The notes beneath the pieces were generated by a model. The model ran no database searches and was not told the DNA's origin. It saw nothing but the letters and a program-made list of their open reading frames with translations. Shown here in pieces: positions 28,363 through 37,597 of a stretch of DNA of 64,000 nt (the stretch's first letter is position 1; the number at the start of each line of letters is the position of its first letter). Origin of the DNA: Planctomycetota bacterium (GTDB lineage: Bacteria; Planctomycetota; UBA11346). The DNA is taken from contig JADGDD010000001.1 in assembly GCA_016745075.1 (NCBI GenBank), forward strand, positions 869,125 to 933,124, written 5' to 3'. A program made the position numbers and the translations under genes.

Positions 28363-29778
28363 TTATTTCATCATACCTCGGTCAACAACTATCTTCGCTC
28401 CATTTATACAGCCTGCTTCTGGTCTAAGAAGTAATCCTACCGCTACTGCTACTTCTTGCTCTGTACAACGTCTTTTGCCTTGGCTCCCAGACTCTGTGAG
28501 AGTAACAATACGATCATGTTCTGGATAATGACGCATGACCTCACCATCTATAGATCCAGCAATAACCGTGTTTATTTGAATATTATCATCGATCAGTTCA
28601 TTAGTGAGAAAACCCACAAGGTTTTCCATGCCTGCCTTAGCAGGCCCTAAGACACCAAAATAATCCATGTATTGGTGGGCATAGGTCGCAGATAATGCCA
28701 CAACACGGCCACCGCCACGTTTTCTCATTGACCGAGCAACTGCAAGGGTTGCCCACTGGAAACCCAAAACATTTGTCTTCCAAGCTTTTTCTAAGTCATC
28801 ATCGGTAGCATCACTCAAACTCGAAAACCGACCATTGGACGCATTGTGAACAAACATATCGATTCCACCATGGTCCTTTTCGATTTCTGTAATCATTCGT
28901 TCAATATGGGCTTTGTTAGCAAATGATCCCCACACATGGCTCGCCTTACCTCCAGCATGGCGAATTGATTCGACAGTGCCCTCACCTGCACCTTGATTAT
29001 GAAATGAATTCACAACGACGTGAGCCCCCATACGAGCAAAATATTGAGCCATTACTCGCCCTAAACCGCGTCCAGAACCACTAATTAAAACAACTTTCCC
29101 TTGTAAAAAAAGATCATCCCCCTTTTCCTGAACATCATAATCAACAGGGACAGACATGGTCACAGCTTCAGTATCTTCCTTTTTCATATGGTGATGGGTA
29201 GCAATTGGTGTCTTTTCCATTTTTGCAATAAGCTCATTCAAAGACCGAGCCTGCACATCTTGAGGCAGTAATAGATTAGGATATAATTCTGCAAGTTCAC
29301 TTCGTATACGACCAAGCATAACTGAATCTATACCAAGATCATCTTCAAAATCTGCTTCTGGAGTAATGTATTGTTCTGGTAATCTTGTAACAGACGCAAA
29401 AACTGATTGCAATGCGCTCATCTGCTCTTCAACAGATGAATGAGACTGTACCTTAGTTTTGTTCAATGGTTCTACTGTATCAACATGTGTGTGTGCTTCT
29501 TCGTTTATCAATGCATTTTCTTGAAATCCATCATTGAGAACGTCAAGTATGCCAAGCAATGTCCTCTGCGACATAAGCTCTGATTGCCGATTAGAACTGA
29601 CTAAGAATACCTCCATTATCTTACTAACAATCTCTCCTCCTTTAACCGAATCGATTCCTAAATCATCTTCAAAATCTGCTTGATCAAGAATAAATGACTC
29701 AGGAATACGAGTTGCTGTAGCAATAAGCCTACGAACGTGTTCATGCTTATTTGTGTCAGATATGTGTTGCTGAATCAT
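28363..29778 (-). CDS. Tandem acyl carrier protein fused to enoyl-reductase-like SDR
   Basis: A 471-residue fusion. Two carrier domains occupy about residues 10-85 and 120-195; each has a DLGIDSV site whose serine (Ser44 and Ser152) would carry phosphopantetheine. After a linker, residues about 225-471 form a short-chain dehydrogenase: VVLISGSGRGLGR for NADPH, then VHNASNGRF, and GSIDGEVMRHYPEHD, which closely recalls the FabL-type enoyl-ACP reductase III. In the active-site stretch DYFGVLGPAK the residue seven before Lys, normally Tyr, is Phe with a Tyr just before it. It is the last gene of the synthase operon, overlapping the PPTase gene by 23 nt. It probably holds the growing chain and reduces it in trans for the 1894-aa synthase, which lacks both functions. 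Confidence 0.88.
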   Translation of the reverse strand: MIQQHISDTNKHEHVRRLIATATRIPESFILDQADFEDDLGIDSVKGGEIVSKIMEVFLVSSNRQSELMSQRTLLGILDVLNDGFQENALINEEAHTHVDTVEPLNKTKVQSHSSVEEQMSALQSVFASVTRLPEQYITPEADFEDDLGIDSVMLGRIRSELAELYPNLLLPQDVQARSLNELIAKMEKTPIATHHHMKKEDTEAVTMSVPVDYDVQEKGDDLFLQGKVVLISGSGRGLGRVMAQYFARMGAHVVVNSFHNQGAGEGTVESIRHAGGKASHVWGSFANKAHIERMITEIEKDHGGIDMFVHNASNGRFSSLSDATDDDLEKAWKTNVLGFQWATLAVARSMRKRGGGRVVALSATYAHQYMDYFGVLGPAKAGMENLVGFLTNELIDDNIQINTVIAGSIDGEVMRHYPEHDRIVTLTESGSQGKRRCTEQEVAVAVGLLLRPEAGCINGAKIVVDRGMMK

Positions 29779-30463
29779 GTATGTTCTCCGTAACTATAAT
29801 AATAAGAAAAGAATTAAGATGTCTTACTGAAACATCCCATAAGCGATCACGATAACGACAACAACATTCATCTAAAAAACATGAACTGTTATTTCGTTGA
29901 TTGGTTATAAATAGGTCTATTTTCTGAGGGTTGAAAACTTCAGTCGTTAAACTGGTTGCTTTAAAGAGTGCTTCCTTGAGCCCCCACAGGTATCGTATCC
30001 GGTATCGTCGAGATACAGGTGAACCGCTATCGTTAACCCATTCCTGCTCTTTTATACTGAAGTTGGCTTTCATGAAACTGCTATCCACGGGAACATCGCC
30101 AACAATATCACAACCAACAGGAGCATTTCCATGAACAGCCATCGCCAATTCATCTTGATGAGAGAGAGAAACAAATTGTTCTGTATCATGGCCTCGAAGT
30201 ACCGGTTTTGGTGTTCGATCAATCCAATACGAAAGTGACATATCATCCAATAGCGGAGACAAGGCCTTAGCATTCGTACATGTTTGCGAATATCTCCCAT
30301 CAAGAAGTAAGCGAGCTGCTGCTCGTGCCCAAGCTGCCTGTAAACGACGAAATTGGTGTTGAATGCGTGCTAGGCATGCTCGTTCTTGCTGTGGCATTGG
30401 TGGCATGCGATCAGTATTCAAACGAAGCATCAAGTTCTGTGATCGTACATTCTTTTTGATCAC
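29756..30463 (-). CDS. Sfp-type 4'-phosphopantetheinyl transferase
   Basis: A 235-residue PPTase that would move phosphopantetheine from CoA to the carrier serines. Motifs visible are FVSLSHQDELAMAVHG (P1-2 region), PVGCDIVGD (the VGIDIE site, with Asp retained) and LWGLKEALFKATSL (the WxxKEAxxK helix with the metal-binding Glu). It overlaps the P450 gene by an ATGA and the ACP-SDR gene by 23 nt. Its position inside the operon points to the tandem ACP as its substrate. The N-terminal 30 residues are unusually Arg- and Met-rich and the true start may be one of the internal Met codons. Confidence 0.9.
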   Translation of the reverse strand: MIKKNVRSQNLMLRLNTDRMPPMPQQERACLARIQHQFRRLQAAWARAAARLLLDGRYSQTCTNAKALSPLLDDMSLSYWIDRTPKPVLRGHDTEQFVSLSHQDELAMAVHGNAPVGCDIVGDVPVDSSFMKANFSIKEQEWVNDSGSPVSRRYRIRYLWGLKEALFKATSLTTEVFNPQKIDLFITNQRNNSSCFLDECCCRYRDRLWDVSVRHLNSFLIIIVTENIHDSATHI

Positions 30464-31890
30464 ACAATATTCCGCCGCTCAAAGTTTAGCCGCATACCTG
30501 TTTCAGGCTGTAATGAAATATATCCGCGTGGCATTGGTGTAAAACCTTCTACCGGAGAAATTCGATAGTTCCGTACTATATCTGCAACAATAATTTTTAT
30601 TTCTAATTGAGCCATAAATTCACCCAAACATGTACGTGGACCGAGACCAAAAGGGATGTAGGCACCAGCGGGGAATTTTTCGTTTTCCCTATTAAGCCAC
30701 CGTTCTGGTTCAAAGTTTTCTGGTTTTTTCCAAAACGTTTTATGACGATGAATGACCCACGGGCTGATAACCACTGTTGATCCTTTTTTCACTCGATACC
30801 CCCCCAGTTCACATTCATGAGCAGCTTCACGTAGAACAAAGGGAACAGATGGATAAACACGAAGGCTTTCATTGAGTACTGCGGCAAGATAGGGAAGGCT
30901 TTGCACATCTTGTGGGCTTGGTGTTCCTTCCCATTGATGTGCCAACACCTCTTCTGCCAATCGATCCTGAACACGTGGGTGCACAGAGAGAAAATGTAGT
31001 AACCAACAGAGGCTAACACTCGACGTTTCATGTCCGACCATCAAAATAGTGCAGACTTCATCTCGTAGCTGTTGACGATCAAGTTCTTGTCCGTCTTTCT
31101 TTAATGCTGCGATCATACGTGCAAGGACACAATTCTCTTCTAAGAGATCTTTCTCCAAATAATTATCAATAATGCCATAAATAATTGAATCGATTGATTT
31201 AATAGCACTATGAAATCGAGCATGCTTAGGAGTTGGAAAGGAAAGAGGTAATTTAACAGGCTGAAACATACGACTTTGCGCTATACTTAAAGCAAACTTA
31301 AAATTTCTCCGTATTGATTCAGCATGTTTTTCCAAACCGGTTCCAAAAAAGGCATCACCTGCAATAGAAAAAGTAGTACGAAGCATATCATCAGCAACAT
31401 CTCTCTGAAAAGAGTCTCCCTCTCGGCCCCATTCTGCCAATAATCGATGGCTGTAACGGTTGATAATAGGCAAAAAATCTAAAGTTCCTTGTTGGCTGAA
31501 TTGTTTTTGTACGACCCTCCGTTGTCCACGCCACAGCGCACCGTCACTATTGACCAAACCCATTCCTAAAACAGGAATGAGTTCATGATACCGCCGACCT
31601 TTGGGAAAAGCTGAAGCCTTCTGCTTCAAAACGGTTTCAACATCTTGTGGATGAGCAATCATAACAACGGAGTCTCCTTGTGGTGTACGCAAACACACCG
31701 TGTCACCCCATTTGTTATATAAGTCGGTAAAACTCTGCATATTGCCCGTAGTCATACGTTGTAGTTGTCGCATTCCCGCCCAGTATCCTGGCCCTGGAGG
31801 ACGGTTAAGCGTATCTAAAGAAGGCTCTAAATCTGTCTGAGTTGTAGAATCACTTGACTCTGCTTCTAATATCGCTTCTTGATCTATCAT
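30460..31890 (-). CDS. Cytochrome P450 monooxygenase in the synthase operon
   Basis: A 476-residue P450. The I-helix oxygen motif is GHETSS, the K-helix is ESLRVYP, the PERF-like motif is FEPERW, and the haem loop is FGLGPRTCLGEF with Cys421 as thiolate ligand. There is no N-terminal membrane anchor; the PPGPGYWAG turn is near residue 35. The ATG at 31890 is preferred for its AAGGA site; an in-frame start further upstream would overlap the synthase gene. It sits 22 nt after the 1894-aa synthase and overlaps the PPTase gene. The sequence resembles fatty-acid-hydroxylating families in general layout, so oxidation of the synthase product is likely. No dedicated redox partner is nearby. Confidence 0.92.
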   Translation of the reverse strand: MIDQEAILEAESSDSTTQTDLEPSLDTLNRPPGPGYWAGMRQLQRMTTGNMQSFTDLYNKWGDTVCLRTPQGDSVVMIAHPQDVETVLKQKASAFPKGRRYHELIPVLGMGLVNSDGALWRGQRRVVQKQFSQQGTLDFLPIINRYSHRLLAEWGREGDSFQRDVADDMLRTTFSIAGDAFFGTGLEKHAESIRRNFKFALSIAQSRMFQPVKLPLSFPTPKHARFHSAIKSIDSIIYGIIDNYLEKDLLEENCVLARMIAALKKDGQELDRQQLRDEVCTILMVGHETSSVSLCWLLHFLSVHPRVQDRLAEEVLAHQWEGTPSPQDVQSLPYLAAVLNESLRVYPSVPFVLREAAHECELGGYRVKKGSTVVISPWVIHRHKTFWKKPENFEPERWLNRENEKFPAGAYIPFGLGPRTCLGEFMAQLEIKIIVADIVRNYRISPVEGFTPMPRGYISLQPETGMRLNFERRNIV

Positions 31891-31912
31891 AACATTTTCC
31901 TTCTTTACTTGC

Positions 31913-34900
31913 TCAAGAAATACTGGTAACAACAGCTAAGGGCGCATGTGCAATATGATGCCCTTCCACTCCGCGTATGCCAACGATAACTGATCCATCT
32001 GTATTAACAGCGTACGCAGTTGAACATACGATTCCGGTTTCACCTATTTTGGGAGTTTCGGCAATAAGCATAATATCACTTCCTTGCTTCACCTCCTCAT
32101 ACCATACTAGCTCATCAATACGTACTGGTAACCACGTTCGTTCTACATCTTCTTCAACGATGGTGCTAAGCCGTAAAAGCGCATCAACGAGTAAAGGAGG
32201 ATGTTTATCGCCACTTAAAAAATGATTATGACCTTGTGGACGATATTTTGCACACCGACTATTCTGACCGATCAGAATAGTCTCTAAACATTTCCACTCT
32301 TCACCAAGTTCTACAACCCCCTCACCCGTCACATAAGGATCTTGAATACGCTTTCCTTCAAGAGGTGGCTTAGTCATCCATTCTTTGTCTTCAGCTTTTA
32401 TCTGTTGGGCTTGTGCACATAGTTGACCACCGTGACGTAAAATTCCGTCTGGGGTATAGAAATCACCTTGTATAGTCATCGTCTTATTTTTTTGACAACA
32501 GCGGTATCGCCACCTCTGACTTGGAGTTATTTTTTTTTCAAATGTAATATCTTTCAATGCATAGACATGCTCTGTCAGCATATCCTGCCATGCACGAAGA
32601 GTTAAACATGCTGGATAGACTGGTTTTCCTTGCACACGATGACTAGCCAAAGCTCGCTTCTGTTCTTCATCAAGGTTCAAAAAACACTCTTGAACATCAG
32701 AAACAACAGCAGTCTGTGCAAAACGAATTGACGGATTCTTAAGTTCACTCTCTGGCAATATAATAACCGACGAAACTTCTTTTGAGTTCATTATATTCCG
32801 AAATATCTGAGCTCCTTCATGACGAGCTATGCCTCGCATAGACCTTCGTTCTGCCAACGCATGATACTCTTGCCCCCTGGTCATGCCAATTCCATCCCAA
32901 GCAGGCCAAGCGATACATTGCCATCCTTCTTCTCGTTGAGACAAAGCCAGACGGAGCATATATTCATTAGCTGCCCCATAATCTTCCTGACCATCATTAC
33001 CGATATAGCTATATGCAGATGAAGCAAGACTAACCGAAGGTCGTACTGATTCTTTTTGACATGCAGATAAAATATGGTTCAGACCATCCAGTTTGGTGGC
33101 CACAATATGTTCAAAAACTTCAGCGCTTTTATCTTTTAAATTCTGTGATACTTGAATACCCGCACAATGAACTACCTGAAGAGAGTCACCAAAACGTAAG
33201 ACAATTTCTTGCACGACAGCCTGAACGGCATCACGATTTAAAATATCACAACTATAATACAAAACTTCGTTTTTGGCTGCTTGTGACAAGTCTTGTATTG
33301 AGTCGTACAAACCACGTAACCCAAGCAAAGCATCTACATTCTTTCTCGCATCTTTGGGTTTTGCTCCTTCTTCCATGAGTGCTGCCAGGTGTGCTTCTGC
33401 CAAAACAGCTAAGTCGTGCTCTTCTGCAACCTTCCATGTATGTGGCAAGGCTCTAAGGTCACTTCGACCAAGTATTACCAACGGACCATTGCTATGCTTA
33501 AGGTATTCACCAGCTAAAACTCCTGCTACCCCTCGAGCTCCACCTGTTATAAGCGTTGCTCCTGACCAAGAATCAGTCTTCGGCTTCGCTGCTACTAGTG
33601 GCGTTAAGGCAAACTCCCATCGAGTTCCATCGGGTCGAATAAACCATTCTCGTAAACCAGATTGTTGCAATGCTTCTCGAATAACAGAATCGGTTATTTC
33701 GATTGCAGAATATATTGCAGCCATACGAGCATCTGGTAATTCACGTGCCAGTGATTTCAAAAAACCTGCATATAACCCAGTAGCAGGATGAACCACATTT
33801 TGCTCTTCCAGCTGGCATCCTATAACCGCCACTGCAACACGCCCAGAAGCCAAGGCATCATAATTCTTCTGACTCCATTCTCGAATGTGAGAAAGAAGCT
33901 GTCGCTCTGCATCATCCGCACATAAACCATCGGTTATCGCACCAAAATCGTGCCGCCATACACAAATAACATTCCCTTCTTCTGGAATCGTGTTCTCAGG
34001 TAATATTATTCTTTCATTTAATATTTGTTCTGATTTATCCATTGTAACAGGGTGCAGACTTGGAGACCAGCAACTCATAGCTGCTTTTCTATCAAACCCA
34101 ATTGGAATAGCTGTCCAAGACAACTCTTCAGCAACTTGTTGCTCAGCTACAAGATTGATCTCACAGTGCCATGTATGAGAACAACCAAGAGTCATTTCTG
34201 GCAAAATATCAAGTGTCAGGATAGCAGAACACACATGATCAGAAATGAGTAACTCAGTTAAACGTTTAGCCGCTGCCCCTGAAAATGCCTCATCATCTAC
34301 AACAAAATTGGGACCATTTAGCCCAAACATTTGTGCCACACGACCACTTATAATATTAGGCATACCACCCGTAAGGGTATATGCATTTATTTCTGGTGAT
34401 GTTTTTTGGAGCATCTCTGCATTGGCTGCATTCCACCCCGACTCTTTCAATAAACGAGCATTTTGGTCTGCAAAAATCCTATCTTCTGCCTCAACCATAA
34501 CTGACGTTTTACCAGGCATCCCAACAATAACACCCAGCTTGTCTTTCAAAGATTCCCATCCCTTTAAATGAGCAAGAACACCTTTCGCCATATCTACTGC
34601 GACTATTTGGCTCAAGTCCATATTATCTATAACATCGGGTAGCAGACGCATGCCCATAAGACCTTCACGCATTTTTTCTATATCATCAACGTGATACACT
34701 TGCGTATGCCGAGCTACAGTTGTTGCATGCCCATTTGGACGACTCTGCAAAACCGCTGGTTTATCTGCAAGGATAATATGCGCATTAGAACCACCAAAAC
34801 CAAAACTATTGATGCCAATACTGCGGTTCTTAGCCGGTTTATTCTCCCATTTTGTCTTCTCAGCCAAATATAAAGGACTCCCAACAGGGAACTTTGGCGG

Positions 34901-37597
34901 AGTACTATGAAAATGATGAGGGATAAATTCATGCTTCATCGCAAGAACAGATTTAACCACCGATGCAGTACCTGATGCCCATCCTGTATGCCCAATAAGA
35001 GACTTAATACTTGCCACTGGGATAGAAGATACTTGGGAAGCATGACTTTGAAAAAAGTTACTAAGAGCGGAAATTTCTATATTATCGCCAACAGTAGTTC
35101 CTGTTGCATGGGCCTCAATAAGGTCAATTGCATGTGGTTCTAAAGCAGTTTCTTCCCATGCTCGTGCAATCGCAAGTTCTTGTCCTGAAGCCTGCGGCTT
35201 ACTCACAGAAGCACCCGCTCCATCACTAGATAACCCTCCGCCTGCCACAACAGCCAAAATGGTATCTCCACAACGCTCTGCTTCTTCTAATGATTTAACA
35301 ACAACAAAAGCCGCACCTTCGCCAAAAACAACCCCATCAGCTTCTGCACTCAACGGAAAACTACCTGATGATGATAAACCTTTAAATTGCGCAAATAAAC
35401 AATTATTGGCAAAGCCAGGAGCAAATGTTCCTCCTGCCACTGCACAAGAAACAGCACCACTACGTACTGTTCGCACTGCAATATCTAACGCATATAAACT
35501 TGAGGCACACGCCGCATCAATGCAACAGACCTCTGCACCAGAGACAATTTGTTGGCTGGTACGTTTTAACCATGTTACTTGGTCCCAGATTGCTGGATCA
35601 GCCCCCCCTGCCTGATTAATCGCAGCTTGCGGAACACCATTGAGTTGAGAACGCTGCAAAGATAAAGCCTGATCGTATTCTTTACAACCATCTGCAACAG
35701 CACCAATAAAGGTAGGCACATTTGGGCTTGCGGATGGTGCACAAGCAGACCACGCTTCATCTAAAGCAGCAGCAGACATACGAACACCACGAGGAATGTT
35801 ATCCCAATCCGCGGCACAAGCTTCTACAAAAGGAATTTCTCGAACTGCCCCTGTCAAATCCGTATAGGTTTTATCAGAACGCAACTCTTCAGAAACAAAA
35901 TCACTCACAATATGTGCATCAAATTCGCCTTCATTTCGAACTTGAACCACACCAGTCTGAATAACACCCAACAAACCATTAGTATCAGGAGCACCTGGCA
36001 AACAACAACCAATTCCAACAATCACAACCTGTCGACACGAATCTTTGGAGGTAGGTAATTTCTTATTTATATCTGAAAATTTTATAAGCTCTTCTTGAGT
36101 ATCTCTTGTCTTATCAATACGAGTTGGTTGATCTACCTGCCGCTCTATTATTTGATCCAATTGACAAACTCGACGTTTACCATCTTCTCCAATGCATGTT
36201 CGTACAAGATTCGCCATAATATTTCGAGGGCTGCAATCAATAAATTTTCCCGGACGGGTAATAAGAGGAGTGAGCGCCTCTGCAAAATGTAATGGACGAA
36301 TGAAATGACTTGCCAGAAGCGCTGCTGTATCTTGTCTTCCCACCCAACGTTTCTTTTCCATCGGAGAATACAAAGGTCTTTTGGGAGCACTCCAAGATAC
36401 TTTTGCAAGATTTTCTGCACATGGCTGTACTGCCGACAATACTAGTGAAGAATGAAAAGGGAATGGTGCCGATAGCCGTTTATATAACAACGACATATCA
36501 TCCAAACGTTTGATGCAAGTATTGCTATCTACTTGTGATACAGCAATAACAACTTGTTGCTCATGATTAACGACAGCGATACTCGCATGCAGTCCTTCAA
36601 GAGCCTGATGCACACGATCAACAGTAGAAAAAACCACAATCATGCTACCTGTATTTGATGCATGCTCAACAAGGCTTTCTGTCCTACGAACAATCGCTTC
36701 CGCACCACTAGAATAATCGATAGCCTCAGACAAAGCTAATGCAGTAATTTCTCCAACACTATGTCCAAGAACCCCCCACCGTCCTTGTATATTTCGAGAT
36801 ACAGCAATTCCGCCAATCAACGATGTCAAATATAATACAATCTGGTCGTCATAAATATTTTCAGGAGAATTAACACACAAAGTCCGGTTACACGTCTTCC
36901 TAACATGCGCTAGGCAGGCTTCAATGACTTCTTGAGCCCATGGCCAACGAGCATGGGCTTCTTGCAAAAATAACGGATCACCAGTCCCTTGCCCTCCACA
37001 GACAAGCCAACTCATAACGGCATCATCCTCAGCAGCAGACGCCACAATTCTATCGCTCGTCATACCAGGTAATAAAGCCGCTGCGCTATCCTCACACAAT
37101 TGAGAAGTAAACAGACTTGCAGCTACAGCCCCACCTTGATTAACCCGCTCAATTACATTCAAACCATTTGGTTCCTGCAATTTTTCAAGCTGTTGAAACA
37201 TATGTGGTGGAATGCTAGTAGGCAAATGATCACTGGTACGAACCGCGACAATACGTTGATAACCAACCGTGACTGGAGTGCCTTCTTGGTCCACCACCCT
37301 AAACGTTAACCAAAAATCGCTTCCTTCTGGTTCTAGCCCTTGCACTCCCATTACTACAGCAACCCGTTTCCCTAACTGAACAGGCTTCAGATTATGACAA
37401 TGCCCTTGCTGAGTTAATAATTCTAAGGGAGCAATTTCTTCTCGCCATGGCTCACCGCCATCAGCTGATGGCGCAAACAACAAATCTTCACGAGCAGCAC
37501 ATTGAAACCTAAAATTGGTAAGAAAATGATGCGACCCATAAGCCATTGTATCAGAAAAACGAATTAAATATTTATGCAATAAGTATGTATATTTCAT
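31913..37597 (-). CDS. Iterative type I polyketide/fatty-acid synthase (hotdog-AT-KS-degenerate KS-KR-DH)
   Basis: A 1894-residue megasynthase. Residues 5-125 are a hotdog domain (IRFSDTMAYGSHHFLTNFRF, GYQRIVAV) like YbgC/CalE7 thioesterases, with Met18 where YbgC has catalytic Asp. An acyltransferase follows (about 190-480; GHSVGE with Ser280, His382). The ketosynthase (about 525-960) is complete: Cys697 in DAACASS, His830 in EAHATGTT, His870 in GHTG. A second, N-half-only KS-like segment (about 1010-1180) keeps GGMPNIISGRVAQMFGLNGPNF but reads DDEAFSG at the Cys site. The ketoreductase (about 1345-1590) has TGGARGVAGVLA and YGAAN. The C-terminal dehydratase has an H-x8-P motif (His1653) and Asp1805. 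No carrier domain is present; the operon supplies ACPs separately. AT precedes KS, the reverse of the common order. The distant likeness is to enediyne, PUFA and heterocyst glycolipid synthases. Confidence 0.9.
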   Translation of the reverse strand: MKYTYLLHKYLIRFSDTMAYGSHHFLTNFRFQCAAREDLLFAPSADGGEPWREEIAPLELLTQQGHCHNLKPVQLGKRVAVVMGVQGLEPEGSDFWLTFRVVDQEGTPVTVGYQRIVAVRTSDHLPTSIPPHMFQQLEKLQEPNGLNVIERVNQGGAVAASLFTSQLCEDSAAALLPGMTSDRIVASAAEDDAVMSWLVCGGQGTGDPLFLQEAHARWPWAQEVIEACLAHVRKTCNRTLCVNSPENIYDDQIVLYLTSLIGGIAVSRNIQGRWGVLGHSVGEITALALSEAIDYSSGAEAIVRRTESLVEHASNTGSMIVVFSTVDRVHQALEGLHASIAVVNHEQQVVIAVSQVDSNTCIKRLDDMSLLYKRLSAPFPFHSSLVLSAVQPCAENLAKVSWSAPKRPLYSPMEKKRWVGRQDTAALLASHFIRPLHFAEALTPLITRPGKFIDCSPRNIMANLVRTCIGEDGKRRVCQLDQIIERQVDQPTRIDKTRDTQEELIKFSDINKKLPTSKDSCRQVVIVGIGCCLPGAPDTNGLLGVIQTGVVQVRNEGEFDAHIVSDFVSEELRSDKTYTDLTGAVREIPFVEACAADWDNIPRGVRMSAAALDEAWSACAPSASPNVPTFIGAVADGCKEYDQALSLQRSQLNGVPQAAINQAGGADPAIWDQVTWLKRTSQQIVSGAEVCCIDAACASSLYALDIAVRTVRSGAVSCAVAGGTFAPGFANNCLFAQFKGLSSSGSFPLSAEADGVVFGEGAAFVVVKSLEEAERCGDTILAVVAGGGLSSDGAGASVSKPQASGQELAIARAWEETALEPHAIDLIEAHATGTTVGDNIEISALSNFFQSHASQVSSIPVASIKSLIGHTGWASGTASVVKSVLAMKHEFIPHHFHSTPPKFPVGSPLYLAEKTKWENKPAKNRSIGINSFGFGGSNAHIILADKPAVLQSRPNGHATTVARHTQVYHVDDIEKMREGLMGMRLLPDVIDNMDLSQIVAVDMAKGVLAHLKGWESLKDKLGVIVGMPGKTSVMVEAEDRIFADQNARLLKESGWNAANAEMLQKTSPEINAYTLTGGMPNIISGRVAQMFGLNGPNFVVDDEAFSGAAAKRLTELLISDHVCSAILTLDILPEMTLGCSHTWHCEINLVAEQQVAEELSWTAIPIGFDRKAAMSCWSPSLHPVTMDKSEQILNERIILPENTIPEEGNVICVWRHDFGAITDGLCADDAERQLLSHIREWSQKNYDALASGRVAVAVIGCQLEEQNVVHPATGLYAGFLKSLARELPDARMAAIYSAIEITDSVIREALQQSGLREWFIRPDGTRWEFALTPLVAAKPKTDSWSGATLITGGARGVAGVLAGEYLKHSNGPLVILGRSDLRALPHTWKVAEEHDLAVLAEAHLAALMEEGAKPKDARKNVDALLGLRGLYDSIQDLSQAAKNEVLYYSCDILNRDAVQAVVQEIVLRFGDSLQVVHCAGIQVSQNLKDKSAEVFEHIVATKLDGLNHILSACQKESVRPSVSLASSAYSYIGNDGQEDYGAANEYMLRLALSQREEGWQCIAWPAWDGIGMTRGQEYHALAERRSMRGIARHEGAQIFRNIMNSKEVSSVIILPESELKNPSIRFAQTAVVSDVQECFLNLDEEQKRALASHRVQGKPVYPACLTLRAWQDMLTEHVYALKDITFEKKITPSQRWRYRCCQKNKTMTIQGDFYTPDGILRHGGQLCAQAQQIKAEDKEWMTKPPLEGKRIQDPYVTGEGVVELGEEWKCLETILIGQNSRCAKYRPQGHNHFLSGDKHPPLLVDALLRLSTIVEEDVERTWLPVRIDELVWYEEVKQGSDIMLIAETPKIGETGIVCSTAYAVNTDGSVIVGIRGVEGHHIAHAPLAVVTSIS

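Noticed and set aside
33273..33791. Plus-strand open frame of 172 codons
   Set aside because: Antisense to the ketoreductase part of the synthase, whose motifs are clear. It is a shadow frame.
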